Shown here piece after piece: positions 1 through 6,421 of a stretch of 7,748 bases of DNA. Both the position numbers and the translations under genes were made by a program. The stretch is from an uncultured Klebsiella sp. GTDB taxonomy: Bacteria > Pseudomonadota > Gammaproteobacteria > Enterobacterales > Enterobacteriaceae. The notes beneath the pieces were generated by a model, which saw nothing but the letters and a program-made list of their open reading frames with translations, searched no databases and was not told the DNA's origin. The stretch is from NCBI GenBank assembly GCA_902490055.1, contig CABUCP010000141.1, forward strand, positions 1 to 7,748. The letters run 5' to 3'. Positions within the stretch are counted from its first letter, which is position 1. The number at the start of each line of letters is the position of its first letter.

Positions 1-1440
1 AACCCTACTCTGATTTCTGAAACCAGTTTCCTGCATCAGCTGGGACAACTGCTAGGTGATACGTTCTGGCCACTATTCGGCAACCTCGGTTTACTATTTT
101 GCGTTGGCATCAGTTACGGCCTGGCGAAAGATATAAAAACGGAAGTCGCGCTGGTTTCAGTCATGTGTTTTATCATGTTTCTCGGCGCCAACCATTCGTG
201 GCTGGAACATACCCATGCGGTCGCGGAAAAAATTAACGGCGAATATTACGGTACCGGGCAAACCCAGCTGTTAGGTTTTGTCGTCGTCGATATGGGGGTA
301 TTCCTCGGTATTATCCTCGGCTGCACCATCGCCTGGGTGCATAATAAAGTTTCGGCTATCGAGCTGCCCGGCGCGCTATCGATGTATGGTGGAGCGAAGC
401 TGACGCTGGTCGCCATGACGCCGGTGATTATCTGCTACGCCATCGCCTTTACCTGGGTCTGGCCGTTTATGACCCACGGCATTAGCGCTCTGACCGGGTT
501 TATGAAGAACGCTGGCGTCGCGGGGGTATTCGTCTACGGCTTCTTTGAAAAATTCCTTATCCCGACCGGCCTGCACCACTTCGTGTGGTCGCCTTTCCAG
601 CTCACGCAAATCGGCGGAACGCTGAATGTTGACGGCCAGATGGTCTCCGGCACTCAGGCGATTTTCCTCGCTTATATGCGCCATCCCGACCTGACGCCGG
701 TGATGAACGATGCGTTGCGCTTCTCGCAGCAAGGGATGACCACCATCTTCGGCCTGGCGGGCGCATCGTTGGCGTTTTACCACACCGCGAAGCCGGAGAA
801 GAAAATGATGGCGAAGGCCATTCTGCTGCCGGCGATTATCACCTCAATGCTGACCGGAATCACCGAACCCATTGAATTCACTTTCTTATTTGTTTCGCCG
901 CTGCTGTGGGTGATTCATGCGACGCTGACCGCGGCCTCACAGGCCATCTGCGATATCTTCACCGTACGTCCATGGGGCGCTTCCGGCCTGATTGAATTCC
1001 TGATCTACAACCTGCCGCTGCCGGTATCGTTAACCCGCTGGCCGGGATACGTGCTGATAGGCATCGGCCAGTTTATCGTTTATTACGCAATTTTCCGCAC
1101 GCTGGTGGTGAAGTTAAATCTGAAGACCCCAGGCCGCGAAGACGATGACAACGTGAAGTTATATAGCAAGGCAGACTACCGCAAAAAGGTTAGCGGCCCG
1201 CAGTCGGTGACCGATGAAATTATTAACGGGCTGGGCGGTAAGGCCAATATTATCTCCGTCGATAACTGTTTCACCCGCCTGCGCGTGGCTATCCATAATA
1301 TGGCGTTAGTCGACGACGGAATATTAAAAAGCACCGGCGCGAATGGCGTAGTGCGCAATCGAAATGAAGTACAGGTTATTTATGGTGTCAAAGTGGGACA
1401 GGTTCGTTCCCGGGTTGATAGCTGGCTTGCAGAAAATTAA
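1..1440 (+). CDS. PTS sugar permease, EIIC-EIIB (IICB), alpha-glucoside/GlvC-like; 5' partial
   Basis: Membrane component of a phosphoenolpyruvate-dependent phosphotransferase system. It imports a sugar through EIIC and phosphorylates it via the EIIB cysteine. The frame is open from base 1, so the N-terminus lies outside the window; the ATG at 163 is internal, because homologous EIIC sequence precedes it. 479 residues are visible, and by comparison with GlvC-type proteins I estimate some 35-45 are missing. Seen: hydrophobic EIIC segments; the PTGLHHF motif near codons 188-194; the conserved GITEPIEF loop at 856-879; the linker motif NLKTPGRE near 1117-1140; and a C-terminal EIIB domain with the phosphorylated Cys in DNCFTRLRV (TGT at 1267-1269). 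There is no EIIA domain, so phosphate probably comes from a separate EIIA such as Crr. It is followed after 13 bases by the GH4 hydrolase in the same operon. The overall resemblance, from memory, is to E. coli GlvC and Klebsiella AglA. The exact substrate is not determined. Confidence 0.9.
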   Translation, partial: NPTLISETSFLHQLGQLLGDTFWPLFGNLGLLFCVGISYGLAKDIKTEVALVSVMCFIMFLGANHSWLEHTHAVAEKINGEYYGTGQTQLLGFVVVDMGVFLGIILGCTIAWVHNKVSAIELPGALSMYGGAKLTLVAMTPVIICYAIAFTWVWPFMTHGISALTGFMKNAGVAGVFVYGFFEKFLIPTGLHHFVWSPFQLTQIGGTLNVDGQMVSGTQAIFLAYMRHPDLTPVMNDALRFSQQGMTTIFGLAGASLAFYHTAKPEKKMMAKAILLPAIITSMLTGITEPIEFTFLFVSPLLWVIHATLTAASQAICDIFTVRPWGASGLIEFLIYNLPLPVSLTRWPGYVLIGIGQFIVYYAIFRTLVVKLNLKTPGREDDDNVKLYSKADYRKKVSGPQSVTDEIINGLGGKANIISVDNCFTRLRVAIHNMALVDDGILKSTGANGVVRNRNEVQVIYGVKVGQVRSRVDSWLAEN

Positions 1441-1453
1441 TTAGGAGTGATAT

Positions 1454-2833
1454 ATGAAATTAACCGTGTTAGGCGGGGGCGGCGTTCGCTCTGCATTCCT
1501 GGCGAAGTCGCTGGCTTATAACGCGCACCGCATTGGTTTAACGGAAGTGGTATTTCAGGATAGCTCGGCAGATAATTTATCGGTATTTGGTGAAATCGCC
1601 CGCTATGTATTTAATACCATTCGCCCGGATATTTATTTTAGTACCACCAGCGATCCGGTTGCCGCGCTGCAGGGCACTCATTATGTTATTACCACGCTGC
1701 GCGTCGGCGGCGATGAGAGCCGCATCCGCGACGAGCGAATCGCGCTGGAACATAACACCCTCGGCCAGGAGACCACCGGCGCGGGCGGTTTTGCCATGGC
1801 GATGCGTTCGATCCCGGCGATCCTCCGCTATTGCCGGCTGATCGAAGAACATGCCGACAAAGACGCCATCCTGTTCAATTTTACCAATCCATCCGGGCTG
1901 GTCACCGAAGCGATTATCAAATCCGGTTTTCAGCGCCGGGTGTATGGGATTTGCGATGCGCCGTCGGAGCTGATTCGCGAACTGCCGGAGATCCTCGGCT
2001 GCGACCCGCACGACCTGAGCGTTGAATGCTACGGATTAAACCACTTCTCGTGGTTTACCCATTTCACGCTGCGCGGCGAAGATGTCACCGCGCGGCTGGT
2101 CGCCAACCCGGAACTGTACCGTAAAACGGCGATGCAGTACTTCTCGCCGGAGCTGGTCAAGCTGTGTGATAACCAACTGCTCAATGAGTATCTTTATTAC
2201 TATTACTATCGCGAAGTGGCGCTACAGGCGATTCAAAAGGCGCCGGAAACCCGCGGCGAGCAGATCGCTCGCATCAACCACGATATGCGCCATGAGTTAG
2301 GCCGCGTAGATGTGAAGGCAGACCCGCAAGCGGCCTTTAGCATCTGGATGAAGCACTACCTGCGCCGCGAAAATAGCTATATGCAGAACGAGTCGCAGCA
2401 GGAAAAATTCCATACCCGCGAGCCGTTAACGCTGCGGCAGTTTATCGAAGAGCCGGATACCGGCGGCTACGCCGGGGTGGCGCTGGATATTCTGGAGGCG
2501 GTCAATAGCACCACCACCAAACGCATCGTGGTGTCGGTACAGAACAACGGCACGCTTGATTTTTTACGCCCTGACGACGTAATTGAAATCAGCTGCGATC
2601 TGAGTAAAGACGGCCTCAAGCCGGTGACGCCGATTAACGTGCCGACGGCGCAGAAAAATATGATTGCCAGCGTGAAAGAGTATGAGCGGCTGGCGGTAGC
2701 GGCGATTTTGCAGCAGGACAAATCGCTGGCGGTGCAGGCGTTAATGGCCCACCCGCTGGTCGGTTCATATTCGCTGGCGAAGACGCTGGTTGAGGCCTAT
2801 CTCGACGATCAACAGTTCGCAGCCTGGCGGTAA
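1454..2833 (+). CDS. GH4 family 6-phospho-glycosidase (6-phospho-alpha- or beta-glucosidase)
   Basis: Cytoplasmic enzyme expected to cleave the phosphorylated disaccharide delivered by the upstream PTS permease, using NAD+ and a divalent metal by the oxidation-elimination mechanism of glycoside hydrolase family 4. It has 459 residues, typical for the family. The start is fixed by AGGAG at 1443-1447, six bases before the ATG. Seen in order: N-terminal Rossmann nucleotide loop LGGGGVR (6-12); QETTGAGGF (105-113); NFTNPSGLVTEA (142-153); ICDAP (166-170) with the likely metal ligand Cys167; GLNHFSWF (194-201) with the second likely ligand His197; a tyrosine run at 248-252 in the segment that normally carries the catalytic Tyr; and a C-terminal HPLVGSYSLAKTLVEAYL-type helix (433-450). 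The Asp after the Cys resembles the CDMP motif of 6-phospho-alpha-glucosidases (GlvA/AglB), whereas beta enzymes usually have Asn there. The rest of the sequence is not close to GlvA, so anomeric specificity stays open. Translational coupling with the permease is likely, since the gap is 13 bases. Confidence 0.93.
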   Translation: MKLTVLGGGGVRSAFLAKSLAYNAHRIGLTEVVFQDSSADNLSVFGEIARYVFNTIRPDIYFSTTSDPVAALQGTHYVITTLRVGGDESRIRDERIALEHNTLGQETTGAGGFAMAMRSIPAILRYCRLIEEHADKDAILFNFTNPSGLVTEAIIKSGFQRRVYGICDAPSELIRELPEILGCDPHDLSVECYGLNHFSWFTHFTLRGEDVTARLVANPELYRKTAMQYFSPELVKLCDNQLLNEYLYYYYYREVALQAIQKAPETRGEQIARINHDMRHELGRVDVKADPQAAFSIWMKHYLRRENSYMQNESQQEKFHTREPLTLRQFIEEPDTGGYAGVALDILEAVNSTTTKRIVVSVQNNGTLDFLRPDDVIEISCDLSKDGLKPVTPINVPTAQKNMIASVKEYERLAVAAILQQDKSLAVQALMAHPLVGSYSLAKTLVEAYLDDQQFAAWR

Positions 2834-3034
2834 CGAGCCCACGCTCGATTGAGTAGATACTGTTATCGGTTTGCAACTTTTTAGCCTGAGAAAAGCGTTT
2901 ACATCATGTCGCTTCAGAAGATATTGCGCTCCCGGTTAATTTTTCTGCAATATGTTTTCCGTGGCGCAGGGAGCGCACAGGGGGCGGCAGTTTCAGCCAG
3001 CGTGGTGAATAAGTTAACCCCTGGTCGCACGGAC
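2834..3034. other. non-coding spacer after the GH4 gene, with overlapping inverted repeats
   Basis: About 200 bases before the REP tract hold no credible gene. A 5-bp stem (2834-2838 with 2843-2847, 4-base loop) begins right after the stop codon but has no following T-run, so it is a poor terminator. Further on lies a perfect 9-bp inverted repeat, TGCGCTCCC (2925-2933) and GGGAGCGCA (2969-2977), and a perfect 7-bp one, ATATTGC (2921-2927) and GCAATAT (2947-2953). These share bases 2925-2927, so they could not form at once in RNA. No canonical intrinsic terminator for the PTS-GH4 operon is visible here. Confidence 0.5.
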
Positions 3035-3067
3035 TGTAGGCCGGATAAGGCGTAGCCGCCATCCGGC
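3035..3067 (+). repeat. REP element 1
   Basis: GTAG head followed by a near-perfect hairpin: GCCGGAT (3040-3046) pairs with ATCCGGC (3061-3067), and the inner GGCG pairs with CGCC. This matches the common enterobacterial REP consensus most closely of the four. Confidence 0.9.
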
Positions 3068-3095
3068 GCAAAGCGGCACCTGATCCGCGGATATT

Positions 3096-3126
3096 GCCCG
3101 GCGGCGCTGCGCTTGCGCGGGCCTAC
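3096..3126 (-). repeat. REP element 2, inverted relative to element 1
   Basis: Read on the - strand it begins GTAGGCCCGCG. Its GC-rich stem pairs GCCCG (3096-3100) with CGGGC near 3118-3122. It is separated from element 1 by 28 bases that include the perfect palindrome ATCCGCGGAT at 3083-3092. Confidence 0.82.
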
Positions 3127-3142
3127 AGATCACATGCCGGGC

Positions 3143-3174
3143 GTAGCCCGATAAGGCGCCAGCCGCTATCCGGG
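3143..3174 (+). repeat. REP element 3
   Basis: GTAGCCCGATAAGG head. The stem pairs CCCGATA with TATCCGGG at the distal end, with one mismatch or bulge. It has the same orientation as element 1 and resembles it in the GATAAGGCG core. Confidence 0.82.
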
Positions 3175-3176
3175 AG

Positions 3177-3208
3177 CTCCCCCGCTCGGCTGCGCTTAGC
3201 GGGGCTAC
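3177..3208 (-). repeat. REP element 4, overlapping the regulator stop codon
   Basis: Read on the - strand it begins GTAGCCCCGCT. The stem is CCCCGCT (3180-3186) with AGCGGGG (3198-3204). It almost abuts element 3. Its GTAG head (3205-3208 on the - strand) supplies the TAG stop codon of the RpiR-type gene. Confidence 0.82.
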
Positions 3209-3927
3209 CTATTGCTACGTACTCTGGTAAACCACATTTTTAACAACCGCTCAAAACCTAATATGCAGTAACCGAAGAACGGGTTGCTCCAGTAAATATC
3301 ATCATCGAACTTCTGCGGGTCATGAATTATAAACGCCGTATCCGCAGCCTGCGCCAGCGGGCTTTGATAATCACCGGTAAAACAAACCAGGTTTATCTCC
3401 TTGCCCTCCAGCGCGTTAACCCAATTTAGCGCCGAACTACTGCGCCCGGATTTAGAAATGATCCAGATAGAATCAAAACGGGCGGCGTTCTTCTGCTCCA
3501 GGATTTCGTAATCGGGCCACAGCGCCAGACTGGCGTTCACGCCGGTGACGAGAAACTTATTATAAATATACTGGGCGATCAGCTGCGAAAAGCCGCTGCC
3601 GTGAATCAAAATCCGCTGCTGTTCAAGGCTTGCCAGCAGCGGCGCCAGCCCCTCAGGCGGCTGAATACTCATATAGTCGATGTCGTTAGTCACATCGAGC
3701 TTCGGCATGGTGATATTGAACTTGATGAAATAGACCAGCTCCAGCCAGCCGCTGAACTTGAGCTTCTTCGCCAACCGCACCAGCGACGAGGGATTACTGT
3801 AACAGCGCTCGGCGACGGCGCGAACGCCTTCGCGGATACACTGCTCGGGATCATGCTGAATAAAACGCAGCACGGTCATTTCCGTTTTACTCAACTTCAC
3901 GTCACGAAAGATATTTTCTAAGTCCAT
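3205..3927 (-). CDS. RpiR/MurR-family transcriptional regulator (HTH + SIS)
   Basis: DNA-binding regulator that is expected to sense a phosphorylated sugar. It has 240 residues, somewhat short for a family usually near 250-290. Seen: an N-terminal RpiR-type helix-turn-helix domain (about 1-77), including the KLSKTEMTVLRFI helix and the recognition region SNPSSLVRLAKKLKFSG (44-60). A SIS domain follows (about 95-240) with GSGFS (110-114) and the phosphosugar-loop motif SKSGRSSS (158-165). The start is supported by AGGAG on the - strand (3933-3937), five bases from the ATG. The gene converges on the PTS-GH4 operon and lies downstream of yicI, but a strong terminator separates it from yicI. A PTS product (sugar phosphate) fits a SIS ligand better than the unphosphorylated substrate of YicJ, so I infer control of the PTS-GH4 operon. 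The stop codon falls in a REP element, so the original C-terminus may have been trimmed. Confidence 0.93.
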   Translation of the reverse strand: MDLENIFRDVKLSKTEMTVLRFIQHDPEQCIREGVRAVAERCYSNPSSLVRLAKKLKFSGWLELVYFIKFNITMPKLDVTNDIDYMSIQPPEGLAPLLASLEQQRILIHGSGFSQLIAQYIYNKFLVTGVNASLALWPDYEILEQKNAARFDSIWIISKSGRSSSALNWVNALEGKEINLVCFTGDYQSPLAQAADTAFIIHDPQKFDDDIYWSNPFFGYCILGFERLLKMWFTRVRSNR

Positions 3928-4030
3928 GCGGGCTCCTCTCAGCGGCAGATTACGCTACCACCGGAGGGAAACCAGGTCTGTGGGGTGAGTCACCAGAATG
4001 AAACGAACGTTACGAACGCTGTAATAAATG
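3928..4030 (-). promoter_or_regulatory. leader of the regulator gene with candidate operator
   Basis: This roughly 100-base region must hold the regulator's own promoter, because the upstream yicI transcript ends at an intrinsic terminator. It contains a tandem direct repeat ACGAACG-TT-ACGAACG (4003-4018) centred on the palindrome AACGTT, and an 11-bp palindrome GGTGA-G-TCACC (3984-3994). Either could bind the regulator itself. I found no convincing -10/-35 pair on the - strand, so no promoter position is given. Confidence 0.4.
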
Positions 4031-4034
4031 GAAT

Positions 4035-4065
4035 AAAAAAACCCTCTCCGCCAGGCGAAGAGGGT
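4035..4065 (-). terminator. rho-independent terminator of the yicJ-yicI operon
   Basis: On the - strand, 21 bases after the yicI stop codon, ACCCTCTTCGC pairs with GCGGAGAGGGT (11 pairs including one T-G, three-base loop) at 4065-4041. A run of six T (4040-4035) follows directly. The run lies on only one side, so it works for leftward transcription and isolates the regulator gene from yicI readthrough. Confidence 0.93.
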
Positions 4066-4086
4066 CGTTGCCGTTCCCGTGCTACG

Positions 4087-6405
4087 TTAGAGGGTAATCG
4101 TCAGCGCATTGCCCTGCGCGCGCACCACCACGCCCAGTTCGCTACCGGCCTGAGCCCCGCCCTGCACGCCAGCCACCTGCTGGATATTGCGCAGGCACAG
4201 CGTCCAGCCGCTGGCTTCGCCTTCGCCGATCACGGTGATGGTGTTCCCCTGGCGCTTCGCCTTCAGGGTGAAAATCACGGAACCATCGGCAGCCGGAACC
4301 TGGCACAGCGCTTCGCGGCCATCGTCGAGCTGGAACAGCTGGAAGGCGGTGCCTTCATGCCAGGCGTAATCGGGTTTCTGGTCATTGTTGCCCAGCGCCA
4401 GCAGGGTGTTGTCGCGAACGTAGACCGGCAGGCTCAGCACATCGTGATTCTGCTTATGCCAGCGGCTACCCTGCGCTTCATCGTTATGCCACAGATGCGT
4501 CCAGCGCCCTTCCGGCAGATAGAACTGCACGTCGCCGGCCTCGGAGAACACCGGCGCCACCAGTACGGAATCGCCCAACATATACTGACGGTCGAGATAG
4601 TCGCAGGCCGGGTCGTCCGGGAACTCGAGCATCATCGAGCGCAGCATCGGCGTGCCGAACTCATTGGCCAACGCCGCCTGGCGATAAAGATACGGCATCA
4701 TGCGGCATTTCAGCTGCGTAAAGTGGCGCACCACGTCGCAGGACTCATCATCATAGGCCCATGGTACACGGTAGGATTTGCTGCCATGCAGGCGGCTGTG
4801 GCTGGAGAGCAGGCCGAAGGCGCACCAGCGCTTGTAGACATGGGCCGGAGCGGTGTTTTCGAAACCGCCGATATCGTGGCTCCAGAAACCGAATCCGGAC
4901 ATGCCGATCGACAGCCCGCCGCGCAGGCTTTCCGCCATCGATTCGTAGTTGGCGTAGCAGTCGCCGCCCCAGTGCACCGGGAACTGCTGCGCGCCCACCG
5001 AGGCGGAGCGGGCGAACAGTACCGCCTCTTGTTCGCCGACGGTCTCTTTCAGCACGTTCCACACCAGCTCGTTATAGATAAAGGCGTAGTGGTTGTGCAT
5101 TTTCTGCGGGTCAGAGCCATCAAACCACTGGACGTCGGTCGGGATACGCTCGCCGAAGTCGGTCTTAAAGCAGTCGACCCCCATTGCCAGCAGGCCTTTT
5201 AGTTTATCGGCGTACCACTGACAGGCTTCAGGATTGGTGAAGTCATAAATCGCCAGCCCCGGCTGCCACTTATCCCACTGCCACAGCGAACCGTCCGGGC
5301 GCTTCAGCAGATAGCCCTTCTCTTTCAGCTCCTTGAACACCGGCGAGCGCTGGCCGATGTACGGGTTGATCCACACGCAGACCTTCAGCCCTTTCGCCTT
5401 CAGACGCTTGATCATCCCTTCCGGGTCCGGGAAGGTCAGCGGATCCCATTCGAAATCGCACCACTGGAAGGCCTTCATCCAGAAGCAGTCGAAGTGGAAG
5501 ACGTGCAGCGGCAGATTGCGCTCGGCCATGCCGTCGATAAAGCTATTCACCGTCGCTTCGTCATAGTTGGTGGTGAACGAGGTCGTCAGCCACAGACCGA
5601 ACGACCATGCCGGCGGCAGCGCCGGGCGGCCGGTGAATTGCGTATAGCGGTTAAGCACCTCTTTCGGCGTCGGGCCGTCGATCACGAAGTACTCGAGGTA
5701 TTCACCTTCAACGCTGAACTGTACCTTAGAGACCTTCTCCGAGCCCACCTCGAAGGAAACGCGCTGCGGGTGATTCACCAGCACACCGTAGCCGCGGTTG
5801 GTCAGGTAGAACGGGATGTTTTTATAGGATTGTTCGGTGCTGGTGCCGCCGTCCTCGTTCCAGGTCTCTACCGTCTGACCGTTGCGCACCAGTGCGGTAA
5901 AGCGCTCGCCGAGGCCGTAGACGGTTTCGCCGACGCCGAGGTCGAGACGCTCGAACATGTAGTTGCGCTGGGTCTTGCTATCCTGCACGTAGCCGTTGTT
6001 TTTCAGCTGGCTACCGGTAATACGCACGCCGTTGCGCAGAAAATCCAGCGACCAGAATTCGCCTTTATTCACGCGTACGCTGAGGTTGCCGCTTTTCAGC
6101 TCAGCGAACTCCGCCGTGTTCTGCATCTCAACGTTCACGTCTTTTAGCACGTTCAGCGGATAGTGCGGGCCGTTATCCAGCGCGCCCTGGAAGTGCTCCA
6201 TGCGCACGCCGATCACCCCTTCCTGCGGGGAGAAAAAGCGCAGGGTGAACAGCGGCGTATCCAGTTGCCAGGCGCGTTCGCGGACATCGCGCGGCGCGGC
6301 ATAGACCACCATTTCATTGCCCTGCTGCTCCACCTCGTAGACCTGTACGGGTTGGATCAGGTTGAGACCTGGTTGAATGAGCCAGTTTCCATCACTGATT
6401 TTCAT
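4087..6405 (-). CDS. yicI: alpha-xylosidase YicI (GH31)
   Basis: Cytoplasmic retaining glycoside hydrolase that removes alpha-xylosyl residues from the non-reducing end, for example isoprimeverose to xylose plus glucose. The length is 772 residues, the same as E. coli YicI, and the known functional residues sit at the same numbers: nucleophile Asp416 in FKTDFGER, acid/base Asp482 in [11 protein letters not shown], and Asp185, Phe277, Asp306, Cys307, Phe308, Trp345, Arg466 and His540 in or near the sugar site. Cys307/Phe308 are the residues linked to xyloside over glucoside preference in E. coli. Expected architecture: N-terminal beta-sandwich (about 1-245), catalytic (beta/alpha)8 barrel (about 246-585), and two C-terminal beta domains. 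The start is preceded by AGAGGA overlapping the yicJ stop, with a 13-base gap, so the two genes form one operon and are probably coupled. A strong terminator follows. No disruption is seen. Specificity is assigned by residue identity, not by assay. Confidence 0.98.
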   Translation of the reverse strand: MKISDGNWLIQPGLNLIQPVQVYEVEQQGNEMVVYAAPRDVRERAWQLDTPLFTLRFFSPQEGVIGVRMEHFQGALDNGPHYPLNVLKDVNVEMQNTAEFAELKSGNLSVRVNKGEFWSLDFLRNGVRITGSQLKNNGYVQDSKTQRNYMFERLDLGVGETVYGLGERFTALVRNGQTVETWNEDGGTSTEQSYKNIPFYLTNRGYGVLVNHPQRVSFEVGSEKVSKVQFSVEGEYLEYFVIDGPTPKEVLNRYTQFTGRPALPPAWSFGLWLTTSFTTNYDEATVNSFIDGMAERNLPLHVFHFDCFWMKAFQWCDFEWDPLTFPDPEGMIKRLKAKGLKVCVWINPYIGQRSPVFKELKEKGYLLKRPDGSLWQWDKWQPGLAIYDFTNPEACQWYADKLKGLLAMGVDCFKTDFGERIPTDVQWFDGSDPQKMHNHYAFIYNELVWNVLKETVGEQEAVLFARSASVGAQQFPVHWGGDCYANYESMAESLRGGLSIGMSGFGFWSHDIGGFENTAPAHVYKRWCAFGLLSSHSRLHGSKSYRVPWAYDDESCDVVRHFTQLKCRMMPYLYRQAALANEFGTPMLRSMMLEFPDDPACDYLDRQYMLGDSVLVAPVFSEAGDVQFYLPEGRWTHLWHNDEAQGSRWHKQNHDVLSLPVYVRDNTLLALGNNDQKPDYAWHEGTAFQLFQLDDGREALCQVPAADGSVIFTLKAKRQGNTITVIGEGEASGWTLCLRNIQQVAGVQGGAQAGSELGVVVRAQGNALTITL

Positions 6406-6421
6406 TAATAACGTCCTCTTA
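6406..6421 (-). promoter_or_regulatory. yicI ribosome binding site overlapping the yicJ stop
   Basis: On the - strand the sequence reads TAAGAGGACGTTATTA before the yicI ATG. The TAA is the yicJ stop codon, and the Shine-Dalgarno AGAGGA begins within it, with 8 bases before the ATG. This layout favours ribosomes ending yicJ being reused for yicI. Confidence 0.8.

Larger units (their letters stand above)
3035..3208. repeat. BIME: cluster of four REP elements in alternating orientation
   Basis: Four imperfect-palindromic, GTAG-headed elements lie between two convergent genes, the classic location for enterobacterial REP/BIME clusters. Their heads alternate: GTAG at 3036-3039, CTAC at 3123-3126, GTAG at 3143-3146 and CTAC at 3205-3208. 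This gives two successive inverted pairs. Such tracts are known to bind DNA gyrase or IHF in some cases, to stabilise upstream mRNA, and to be mobilised by RAYT (TnpA-REP) transposases encoded elsewhere. Here the tract would lie in the 3' ends of both the GH4 and the regulator transcripts. Confidence 0.88.

Noticed and set aside
163..165. ATG as start of the PTS permease
   Set aside because: The same frame is open from base 1 and encodes EIIC-like hydrophobic sequence, so this Met is internal to a truncated gene.
2834..2847. Hairpin right after the GH4 stop as an intrinsic terminator
   Set aside because: Only five base pairs and no T-run after it.
2634..2876. Open frame on the - strand running from the spacer into the GH4 gene
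   Set aside because: It overlaps the conserved GH4 C-terminal motif in antisense, has proline/alanine-rich low-complexity composition, and shows no Shine-Dalgarno.
3083..3092. Palindrome ATCCGCGGAT as an operator
   Set aside because: It lies inside the REP cluster between convergent genes, with no promoter nearby, and is best explained as BIME-internal sequence.
3035..3208. Possible CRISPR array
   Set aside because: The repeats are imperfect palindromes in alternating orientation with unequal, very short gaps, which is REP/BIME structure.
3985..5202. Long open frame on the + strand (405 codons)
   Set aside because: It runs antisense to yicI, whose identity and catalytic residues are certain. 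It crosses the terminator, is rich in Ala, Arg, His and Gln as GC-rich antisense frames are, and has no recognisable domain.
5494..6147. Open frame on the + strand (217 codons)
   Set aside because: Antisense to the N-terminal half of yicI, with no ribosome binding site or family resemblance seen.
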